64,000 bases of DNA from assembly GCA_963556255.1 (NCBI GenBank), contig OY744612.1:22610232-22674231 (forward strand). The letters are read 5' to 3'. The notes under the pieces are model-generated. The model was given only the letters and a program-made list of their open reading frames with translations. It made no database searches and was not told where the DNA came from. Within the stretch, counting starts at the first letter, position 1; each line of letters opens with the position of its first letter. Position numbers and translations under genes: made by a program. This document shows positions 10,468-22,400 of the stretch, piece after piece. Origin of the DNA: Allolobophora icterica. Lineage: Eukaryota > Annelida > Clitellata > Crassiclitellata > Lumbricidae.

Positions 10468-13400
10468 GTACAGTCAGTGGCCCTGTTGCACCAATTTGGA
10501 GTTTCTGAGGTGCCTGCTTTTCTGGTACTCTCCAAATAATGTGATATGTAAATGCGGTTTTGGTGGTGTTTTTGATGACAATGGTGGTGATGATGATGAC
10601 AATGCAGGATTTTTGTGCTTGAGAATTTAAAGATTTTAGTAGATTAGATATCTTGAAGAGTAAAATATAGTAAGTAAGTGCGTAATCATTATTATTGCAA
10701 GGCAAGCCATTTTTGTGTAGTTCCCGTATCCTGAAGTTTAACGTCTATAGTGGAATGTAAGTGAGGTGCTCATGTGCCTCTGTGTGGCCCCTGATTATGG
10801 TAGTGGGTGAATGTGAAGGTTCTGGACATGGGGCCAAATTCTTCTACTTGGTAATAGAGATAAACATGTGCAAACTAGAGAGTGGCGTGATAATTGTTCC
10901 TGCAGTAAAAGCTGCAGTAAATAACGTGGTAATGGGAACAGCAGTGGTGGTTTTACCACAGTAATGGGTTTACTATCGAGGTAATACTGCAGTAATGGAG
11001 AATGAAATGACGGCGATAAAACCGTGGTAATTATAGCATGTTTTTACAGTTTACACTAGACAATTTGTGCTCATTGGACGGAGACAACACAACTGTTGAT
11101 TTAATTTATAATGTAGTAACTAGTCATTCTTGAGCTACTAGTACAATGTCAAATCTAGTCCAGGATGATGTTGAGATTTTTTATTTCGTGAAGCTGTTAA
11201 CTAGTCAGAAATAGTCAGGACTTCGTGAAAGCAAACTTTCGATAAGATATTGTGTTTTTATTTGTGTGTTTTTATTGATTCCAAATAGCAATACAAATAG
11301 CTTTGTAAGCTGATAATTTAAAAAAATTGTTAATGGTGAAAACTTTTTGTGGGGAATGTGATGTAGTTCTGTAGGGATTGGGGATGGGAGAAAACCTGCG
11401 GGATGGGGACAAAACATGCGGGAATGGGGCGTGGATGGGGAAGACTTACTTGTTGCAGGGCGAAGAATAGGGATGAAATTATTACCCCGCATCACTCTCT
11501 AGTGCAAACAACTTGTCTTGATCATTACACGGCAATTACTAAGCACAAGCTTGGGCCAACAATTGGTTGATTATAATTACACAACGTGAAGGCTGGTTGT
11601 AGACCACACTGTATTGCATATCTTGAATAGGGGCTGTAGAAATTTACTAAGCAAGTGATAATTGCATTGAAGATGTTTTTCAATTGCATTGAAGATGTTT
11701 TTCATAGCCCAATATTCCAAAAAATATTTGAACAGTAATTTGTTTCTATTTAAATCCTATAACTTGCCATGTTCACATCACTTTTAAAAAGCATCAGTGT
11801 TTGGACTTTCAGATAAAATACCTAAATATCTTTGCCTGTGCTCGTTTTCTTTCAGGTGCTTAGCAGTCACATTCGATATCCAGTGATTCCGAAGAAAGTG
11901 ACGATTGGCAAGCGACTGGCGCAATGCCTTCATCCAGCGTTGCCGAGCGGAGTCCATCTGCGAGTCCTCGAGACGTACGACATCATCTTCAAATGCATTG
12001 GAACGACGCGTCTTGCGTCTGACCTCTTCACCTATGGCTCCGGTCTTTTTCCTCTGATGGGTTATGCTGCTATGAATGTTCGTCCAGTTCTTCTGCAGCT
12101 CTACGAAACGCATTTCATCGCACTTCAGAAGCACATTAAGCCGGCCCTGACGGGTCTCGTCATGGGGCTCCTGCCCGGTCTTGAAGAAGGCTCGGAACAT
12201 TTCTGCCGGTACGATTACTGTATCTGTATTGGTTATGTCAGGATTTTTTCGGATGTTTTTTTGGCTGACTGATTGACTGGCAAATACTTGACTAACTGAT
12301 TGACAAGTGAGTTAATTGAATGTTTGACTGACAAATTAGTGACTGGCTCATTGACAAATGAGTTAATTGACTGTTGCCTTGAGGGGAAAATGAGTTAATG
12401 GTTGGTTGATTAACAAGTGAATGAATTAACTAGCTGGTTGATTACCAGACACATGAATTTAATAATTGAGTTCTGACTAACTTTTTGACTCGTTGTGCAG
12501 CTGTGTTAAGACTTAAGAAGTATTGTGGCTGACCCGTGCTGTGTTGTATGTTTTCAGGACCGTTCAGTTGTTGGAGGAGTTTTGTGAGGCGGCCGAACCG
12601 TCGTTCTTTTACGGATGTCTCTGGGAGTGTGTGCTGGCGAGTGCCGCAAATCGCTTGGCCGGAATCAACTTTGTTTTAAGTCACTTCAACCGGAAACAGT
12701 CAATGGAAGACCAACTGTTTTTCATGGGAACCAACCTCGACATTCTGGTTGGTCACTTTTACTCTTCTTTCTTGAGCTATAATCAGGGAGGTGTGATTGG
12801 TAGATGATGGGGTGAAGCCTCTTCCTCCTCATTGCAATGCGGTTGAGAGGAACTTATGAGCACTATTTTAAGTGCCTTACATGCAACATACATACATGCA
12901 TGATTGACATCCATTTATCCTGGCATTGCTTTACATTCAAACTCAACCATCGTCCCACTGCTTTACATGGTTATACGGGTATCCCTAATTTCTAGGTATC
13001 CGTTTGTCTCCCTTAGCAATTTACGTGTTTACTATGTGATCTGGCTTGTATTAACATTGTTCAACTATTTGTGATTTGTTCTGTATCACCATTGTTAATA
13101 ACTTCATTGGAACAATAAAAGCATTTATTGATTGATTGATGTTGGCATGCATGTATGTACATATTTAATTTGTGACCATGCATGATAAATCCCTCACAAA
13201 GTCACAAATATTAATTTGCAAGCAAATGGTTTGCAATGAGTTCTTTGTGCATTTATATTCCTTGTGTTTTAGAAATCAAACTGTAAGTCCGTGTGTAGAA
13301 TTTTTGCTGAACAATTGTAAATTTTTATGATGGTCTGAAACAAAAACTTAATTTTACACGTGCCCTTGGTGACTTATTTGAAGTCATGAGCATCTATTAT

Positions 13401-16400
13401 TATGCAAATGACCAAGTCATGTAAATAATTGTTCTAACCAGTTTTTATGGTGATTTCATTGATGGCAGCCTCAGAGGTACACGGATGCGCCTGTTGTATT
13501 ATACTTATCTACACATTAACAACCTCTAGGCATACAGTTTTTAACTAGGGTAAACTGGAACTTGCCATTTTTCAAAAGTAGCCGCGAGACTAGTAGCTTT
13601 AAAAATGTTAACGTTTTTCTGCTAAGTTGTGATAGAAACCTGCAGTTTTTGTTTAATTATTGCAGTTTCACCCAATCCAGTGCATTATAATTTATCAAAC
13701 CCATTTACAATATTTTTTTGCGACTTTGATGGTTTTCTCAGGCATGGTTGCATGTCTAGATAAATGCACATAAGTACTGGTTGAACCAGTGTGTCTGGTT
13801 CAGACACCGAACTGTCCATAAGTACTGTCTTAAGTATCCCACTGATCGCTTGCTACTTATAGTGTTTTATATGATCATTGTTATGTGTACAATTACAACC
13901 TACAGCAGGGTTTGTGATTGGTTTTTGTCTCAGGTGAAAGGACTTTGCGTTGCTTTGCAAGACAGCAGCATCCTTGTTCAGCGCAGTACGCTCGACCTCC
14001 TCATAGCCTGCTTCCCGATCTACAACAGCCAGCTGCCGAAGTCGGACATGATCAAGCTCCTGACAGCCGCGATCAAGGTCGTCCTACGCCGAGACATGTC
14101 ACTCAACCGACGCCTCTACGCCTGGCTAATCGGCTGCGACTCCAATGGACTTCCTCTGGCTGCAACAGCCGCTGCGGCTTCTACTTCAACGGGATCAGCA
14201 TCTGGAGATGGAGGACGTTTGGAGCGACAGGACAGCACCAACACGAGCGAGATGGACTATTTCAACACGTACGCAAAGGAGTTGTTAATTGCAGCCGTGC
14301 GCAACAGTCTGCTAGAGAGCGGTGATGCGGAATCGGGCCACGATGCGAGGGTCGTCAACCTGAAGCCGTTCAAAGTGCTCATGAGTCTGCTCGATAAGCC
14401 AGAGATCGGCAGTGCCATCTTGGAGGACATTCTCATGGAGATCTTCCGTTGCATGTATCGTGAATGCGTCACCAAGGTCACTGACAGTCACCGGAATGTT
14501 CTGTCGAAGGAGAATGTCGGTTTTCCCACGACGGCTGACGATTTGCACATGGTCGCTGGAAAGTCAGATGGTGGCGGAGTCAACAGTGAGATTGTCAAGA
14601 CGGCTAATCTGCTGTTTGGCGCACTTGAGCCGTACTTTATTTGGCATTTTATCAGCCGAGCATTTAAAGAGGCGTGCAAGAATGCTCCGAAAGTCCGAGG
14701 CGGAACATTTGGTAAGGGAGATGCATCCATCACGGAACTCTGCCAACTGGTCGATTTCCTGCTGGATAAGTTGTCTGTTGTAAGTGTCAGGAACTCTCAG
14801 TTAATATTTGTTTATCGGTATTAAAGGATTATTTCTAAAATAGATTTTTCTGAGGCGCTGAAAGACCAGGGTTTTAGCAAAACTTGAAAGGTTCTATGTA
14901 AACTTAGAGACTTATTGACAAGCATGGTTATTCATGCACATATGTAGGATGTATGTAAAGAAGTATGTACCTCTACTACATGCTTGAGAATGCATGCATC
15001 ACTGCCTGGCCACAGATCTCTTCATTCTGTAACACAGGGTATCCTGGTTGTGTCCAATCATAATTCAACGTGGTAGCTTTGCCTTCGTCATACTCTCATT
15101 ATGGAACAGGCTGCCATGCAACCTGCAACACTAGCTTCTCCTCGTTGCTGGGGCTGTAATTTCCCAGCGAGTGATGACCATTTTTCGTATTGTCATTGTG
15201 GTTTAGTATAGAGGGGTTTTCTTGGAGAGAAGCACTAAGTGTTCATTTACGATTACAGTTATGCATGCATGTGTGTATGCCTGTATATGTATGGAAGTAT
15301 GTACATATGCATGTACATATCTGAAAATTGATGTAGTACATTTTAGGGACCTGTCACCCTAGCTGTGACCCTAAAGGATCTAGATATCATGGTATATAGA
15401 TGCATGCTTGCATGCATACATACATACATACACAGAAACATGCATACAAATATTCATCCTTGCATGCGTACATGCATTGACTTAGTTTAAACAGAATGTA
15501 TTGTATTGTGTAACAGATGAAACATACATAATGTGTGCATCTCTTTGTCTCTCTTTGTGCTGTCGGCTCTAGGAGCCCTAGCGATCGTCATGACACACAA
15601 TCTCCATTGCCGTCTTGCTACTTCCCCAGTAGCCCTTGAGTCGCGCTCTGGCCTGGGAGTCCCTCCTTCAGCGCTCCGGCCTGGGAGTCCCACCATCAGC
15701 GACCATCGGCGTGGTTTGGTGTGTATCATGACGATTTTCTTGGCAAGTTAACAGGGGTGGTTTGCCATTGCCTTCCCCTGGTTTTGCCTGCCGTGCCCGT
15801 TCGTTCCCCTTCCTTTGGAAGGAAGGGTACTAACAGTCCGCACCACGTGAAGGTGGGCACGGAGGACTTTGGTTCACCAGCCCAGGTCGGATCCGAGTCT
15901 ACGCTCATGAGAGACGTCGGTCAGGTCGCCTCCCTGCTTTACTCCGTACCAGAGTGACTGGTGAACCTTTGCGGACATATGTACAACTACATGTGTGCAT
16001 ACATATGTACAACTACATGTTTGGATGCACACACAAACATGCATACATACATTTCGTGCATGCATACAAACATTCATAAATACATATGTACATATATAAA
16101 TACATACATATCTGCAATACAGACATGATACATGCATTCATGCCAGTATATACATGCATTAGAATTCACCAAATGCACAGATGTATAGACAAATGTGATG
16201 TTTGTCACATACAGGAGGCGTACAAAGAGACCCAGACAGAGCACCTGCCAAGGCTTCTTCAATGTCTGATGTCATCGATGACCGAATGCATCGATCAGAT
16301 GACCGACTCAGAGCTCCTGCTCTGCCTCAGACTCTGCTCCAAGATTCTGTCACGTGTCCAGCCATCCGTGACGCTCGTTGGCGCCAGCGACATCCTCTCA

Positions 16401-19400
16401 AAGCCACGCCACGGCAGCACAACACACGACTACGTCAAGGATAGCGACACGGAGGGCAACCTGGAAGTCGGTCGCCTGATGACGAAGGGAAAACCCGACG
16501 AGATTGATGGCGAAAACATCAGCGGCGATGTCGCCAAGGAAACGCCCGATGTCGTTGCTAACGGTAACAGCGTCGGTTCTGCTTCAGCAAGTAGCAGAGA
16601 CATGGGTGGACGAGTTCTGGACTCTGAGTTTTGCGATTTTGTTCAGTTTGAGAACGAAGAGGAGCGTTGCGCGATGGTGAAAGACAGCGGTGAGATGAAA
16701 GAGAAAGTCCGAGAGACACAGACAAACTTGCAGAACTGTATTGAGAACTTTGTGCAGCTGTTTGAGGCGTTCTTAACGAAACGTCTGCTCGTCAATTGCA
16801 ACCAGCCGAAGATCATGCAGTACCTCAGTCAGGGTCCTGGCGCTAAACCGGTTGATACCAGAAACTGCCCTTTGGCATCTGACGAATGTCTCTCGTCTCA
16901 CACGAGGGATACGAACGAAGGCGGGACTGTTGCTCGGTTGCCGTTGCCCCAACTGTCGCTGAGATCCTGTCAGGCATTTGCGTCGGCCTGTCAGTTGCTT
17001 GTCGAGTTCTCTTCTCTGCCAATTTTCTGCACGAGTAACTACAAAACGATACAGAAGTCTTTCCAACAAGGTAATTGATATTAAGAGTTATCAGCAGTGC
17101 TTTTTAAGAACAGTGGTCTATTTGGTGGTGCTCTGGGTTTGTAATCCAACGACTGCGAGTTTGAGCTAACGACCCCCCAGTCAACTTGAATTGTGATTGA
17201 TAGTGATTGGGTTTAATTTTGCTTAACTGTTTATCTTAATTTGTAATTACTTTCATTTACTGTATTTGTATTAATTTGCAATTAATAAATGATAATTTTA
17301 GGTATTTGTAATCACCTGTAATTTATAGTCTGTTATCTAATTCTGCAGTTATTTGAAGTGAACACAAGTTTGTTATGGACCACAGTTACCAAAAAAACTT
17401 TTTATGTATATAATTAAGTCTTGACACCCAGGAAAGATCTTGGTATTTATATAGGACCTTTGTAAGGTTTTAAAGGTGCTAAAAATAACCAAGTGCATTC
17501 ATGCATATAAAGGAACAGTTTGCCGCGGAATCTACGACATGAGCTCTTTTGCCTTTCTCAGCCTTTTTTCCTTTAGTGCAGTGGTGCACAACGTCGGGCC
17601 CGCGGGCCAAATCTGGCCCCCGAAGAGTCATTATGTGGCCTGCGATGTCCAACAGGAAAAGCGACTATTTTATGAGCCAGCACTGACATTAAGTCTACAG
17701 TGACTTGCGCACTGTGGTAATTGGAAAACCATCAGTATTATAGTAATATAGAAATACCACGAGTCCCCTTTATAACTTTTTATGCTTACTTTTATACTTG
17801 TTTTAGTGCACACACCATCTTCATAGGCCAACATTTTGAGAATCATTCATCCTAACTAAGTGGAGTCATCACTTTTTTGGCCCCCGATGGGTTCAAAGAA
17901 ATTGTTTAGTGGCCCCTGGGCGAAAAAGGTTGTGCACCACTGCTTTAGTGCGTGAAAAACATCCTGCTTGATCACTGTCTGTGTTATGGGGTCAGGAGCC
18001 CCTCTGACAAGTTTCTCTTGAAGTGGTGTTATGCATATTCATAATTACAATTTAAAAAATGAAAGTCGGCACATAAATAGAGCTCTGTTAAACAAAGTTT
18101 CACTCTTTTGACTCTTTCTGTATATTGTGTTTGACATGTAGGCAATAAGGTATTTTTGACGTCTTTACATCTTGCGTGAAATGCTTTAGTTTGTTAGCGG
18201 TTATTAAGCTGTAATATGTTGTGTATTTATTGCCTTGCAGGATATAGGGAATATAAGCCTAATTGCCTGTTGGTCTTTGGTCTTTGCCAGTGGCGTGCAG
18301 AGGGGGGGTGCCGAGGGTGCGACGGCCCCGGGCATCCAGCCGGGAGGGGGCATCCAACGGTTGGCGTTTGTAAAATACAAAGTCTACAATTCGGTTTTCG
18401 ATCGTCAAAATAGGCTAAAAGTACCATACGGCAATGTGCAATTCTCAAAAATTTCCTGGGGGAAAGGGAGAGGGGGCAGCACAGTGCAGTGGGAGGGGAG
18501 GGGGAATGAATTAGGGAAAGAACAATTTAGGGGCATCCAATGAAGGGGTTGGCCCCGGGCATCAAAGAACCTCTGCACGCCACTGGTCTTTGCTGACCTT
18601 TCATTTCTTTGCCTGGGTTATCTTCCGGATGCAAGTGAATAGCATAGACTGTTAGCTCAGAGGTCCAGTGTATGAGGGTTCTAGGAGGAGTGGGTGGAGA
18701 TACCAGAGAGCTGAAAATTTAGTGGCAAGATGTAGGAGGAATAGGAGGAAATATCTGGGATTGTTTAGCTAGGAGAGATCTTTCTGTACTTAGTTTAAGA
18801 TTTCACTCTTCCCAGTTGAATTCTCCTACAAATCTTTCGTGTTTAGTTTCAGATTTTACTTTTTCAAGTTGCATTCTACTGAAGATCTTTCCATGTTTAG
18901 TTCCAGATTTTACTATTCCCAGTTGAATTCTCCTACAAATCTTTGCATGTTCAGTTTCAGATATTACTTTTCCCAGTTGAATTATCCTACAGATCTTTCC
19001 GTGTAGTTTCAAATTTTACTTTTCCCAGTTGCATTCTGCTACAAATCTTTCCATGTTGTTTCAGATTTTACTTTTCCCAGTTGCATTCTGCTACAAATCT
19101 TTCTGTGTTTAGTTTCAGATTTTACTTTTCCCAGCTGGCTTCAGCTGCTGTTGACTTGCGCCTGTGCCATAAGGAACTTTTCCATCGAGAGCGCTGCCAT
19201 ATCCGCTGTCTTGGATCTGATTGGTCTGACTCAGTCATTTATCGCTCAGCTGGAACGCAAGGGAGGAAGCAACCAGAACTATCAAGATGGCATGGAAGAT
19301 GTGGAAGATGGTAACCAGGTGGCTGGAGATAACACTGTGTCTGTCCTCATTCTGCCACTCCTTACTCCAAACGACCTTGTTTATATGAACGAGAAAACCA

Positions 19401-22400
19401 ATTTTTATCAGGTAGGTTTCTGGTTTTTGCCGCCGCCTGTATCTAACAGGGTGGTGTATTGAGTGAATACGCTTAGTCTGTAAAATCTAATAATTGTAGG
19501 TTTCAGTACACTGAGCAGAGTGACTAGCAATCCTGGGCTGGTTTGCGCACATGTACCTTTGTCCCCAAGCGGTAGAATTTGGTACTGACATCAGCTAGGA
19601 ATGAACAGGCATGTCCTGCAATGGACTGGTCCCACATCCAAGACTTGGGATTCTTCCATTGTAGGCTCAAAGGTCTGAGAAAGGATATACTGTGTAATTG
19701 CCTTCGTAAGTTTCAATGTGGGACGCAAGACCTTTTGCTTACCGCTCTCTGGAAGATTATGCATTTTGCTGCATGTTGTATTTGTTGTTTAAGATTAGCC
19801 TTGTGAAAAAAGTGGGCAATGTCCTCTGGGTGTGCATGAATTAAGAGGATGTTGGGAGATATCATCTTGGAGTATTAGAAAGCTTTTAGGAGATGTCATC
19901 TAGTAGATTTAAAGGGATGTTGGGATATATCATCTGGTAGTATGAGGAAGGAATTGCAAGATATGATGTGGAAGTATTAGGAAGATAGTAGGATTATCAT
20001 CTGGAGGTATTAGGAAGATATTTGGAGATGTCATCTAGGAGTATTAAGTAGATGTTGGGAGATATCATCTTGAAGTGTTTGGGAGTTTTGGGATATATCA
20101 CCTGGAAACATCCATGGAGCCATTTTGTAATTTGTAATTTGACATTATTAAGAGAGATTTAGGGTTATGTTGTGGGAGTATTGAAGGCAATGTTGAAAGA
20201 AAATATCTGGAAGTATTAGAAATGAATTGAGAGATATGATCTGGGAGCACTGAGGATCATTGTGAGAGATATATTATCTAAGAGTATTGACTAAGATATT
20301 TCTATATGTATCATCTTGGGAATTTTATGCATATATTGAGAGCTATCATCTGAAAGTATTGAGGAAGATATTGAGAGATAGATCTAAGATTATTGCAGGG
20401 ATATTTTGTCCCTGCAAACCTAATAAATGTTAGGCATGATCTGAGAAGGATGAATTTGCTTGAGAGTCTTTTTTGTTAGGTATGAGAACTTGAAACTGAT
20501 GCAGGTAACAAATTCTTGTTTGCAGTTGGTGGCTAGAAACTTGTGGGAGTACCTGGACGATGAGACACCTGAGTTCCATTCAAGAACCGTGGAGCTTCTC
20601 TACCAACTGCAGCAACTGTCACCGAATCCATGGACCTGTGAAGATGTCATCAGTTCTGCTCTTCTCTCGGATGACAAGGCAAGAATATAATGATCTTAAA
20701 GTGAAGTATGTGGTGGCTGAGTGGCAGGGAACTGTTCTGTTTTGCTGGTGTGTCTGAGGTTCAATGCTTGCTGTACTGTAACTAAGAGATACTGACCTTG
20801 TTTAAGCTAGTAACTGGTGGTGTGGTAAGTGGACGTATGGGTGGTTTATGGTGGCAGTTTGTGGCGTTGGTTTATGGGTGATGGACTGATGGTGTATGGT
20901 GGTCCTTGTGAAGGTTTATAGTGGTGGTGATAGTGATTATGGTGGTGATGAAGGAGAAGAACAGCACTCTCACAAGCTATTTTCTTAGCCTCGGCATATG
21001 AAGGCGGGTGGCCAGTCCTCTCCCTCACTGTCTCATCTTCCCACCGACAGTGTATGGTCAATCGATGTACTCATTATAACTGAGTTGGCTAGGGGATGCA
21101 GTTGGAGCAGAAATCTCTAACCAATTTTCTGCCCTGGTGGGGATATGAATTCCCATGCTAACCGCTGCACTATCTTGGTGAAACTGGTAACTGATGTCTT
21201 ACCATGTGGTGGTAGTTTATGGCGTGGATGATGATGTTGGCTATGACTGAAATTTTATAATTCGTCCATTATAAAGTTAAGAAATGCACGTTGAGACCGA
21301 GCAACAGGAAACATTGGCATGAAAACTGATCATTAGTGTGAAAATAATTATCAGTTATGATTATGATGAGGATGTCTTAGCAATTAGTACTTCTGTTTTT
21401 CTTCTGCAGACAACGAAGTTTTCTGCACACAGGAAGTTTGCCATCTTTTGGCATCTCCTGCGTGACCGGACAACGGCCACTCCTCGCATTCTGCCTGTCC
21501 GGACATTTGACAGGTAGTATTTGCATTCTTCATTCTCGCTGAGTCTTTTTTTTACCACAAAGTGTTCACTGATTTGGAGTGTAGTGTGTTGACTGGCATT
21601 GAATAACTGGTGACATTGACCCACTGAGCAGTTTTAGATAATAATCAGAGCCTAGTGCTTTTGCAGCTGAAAAACAGGCAATTGGATTTTTGAGGAACGT
21701 TGATAAGGTAAGGTAAAGAAATGAGGTAATGTAGAGTGAGGTAAGATAAGGTAGTATGAGATAATGTAGTAAAAGTAAGGTAAGATAATATGGTCGAGTA
21801 AGGTGATGTAATGTGAGGTAAGGTAAGGTAGTTTCAGATAAAATAGGCAAGGCAAGTGAATTTCAGATAAAATAGGAAAGGTAAGGTATTTTGAGATAAA
21901 ATATGAAAGGCAAGGTAACCACTACACTATCGTCCATTGCAGTTGGCTACGTTGTTTATATTGGTTTATTCTGTTGTTGTCGGTAGGTCGCTGTTGGTGA
22001 TGTTGGACAGTCTGCAGAGCGATATTCATCTGTCTTCATCGCTTACCCAGACGTGGCTGCTCCACGCAGTTCAACGCGGAGACCTGATGCGGATTCTGGA
22101 GCCACTACTTCTGATTCTTCTCCACCCAGACACTGCTCGGTTAGAAAAGTGTTTCACGCTAAGTCTGAATTTTGAATTCAGAGTATTCTAAGGCTCTTTA
22201 TAGAGTGCAGTTGATTAAGGTATAAATGTTCCCTCAGAATTTAAAACTGAAATTAAAAGGAAAGTTGTTAAATGGGTGGAACTCATCAAGATCTGGCAGA
22301 TACAAAAGTGACTTGGAAGGGGTGATGTGAAAGTATTGGATTGTAAATATTATTATTGCTATTATTATTATTTTTATTATTATTATTATTTTTTGGCCCG

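Noticed and set aside
11784..12200. 138-codon frame on the - strand
   Set aside because: Shadow of DOP1 exon 2.
15533..15957. Overlapping frames in a GC-rich block of DOP1 intron 4
   Set aside because: No protein family recognised. The block looks like an inserted repeat.
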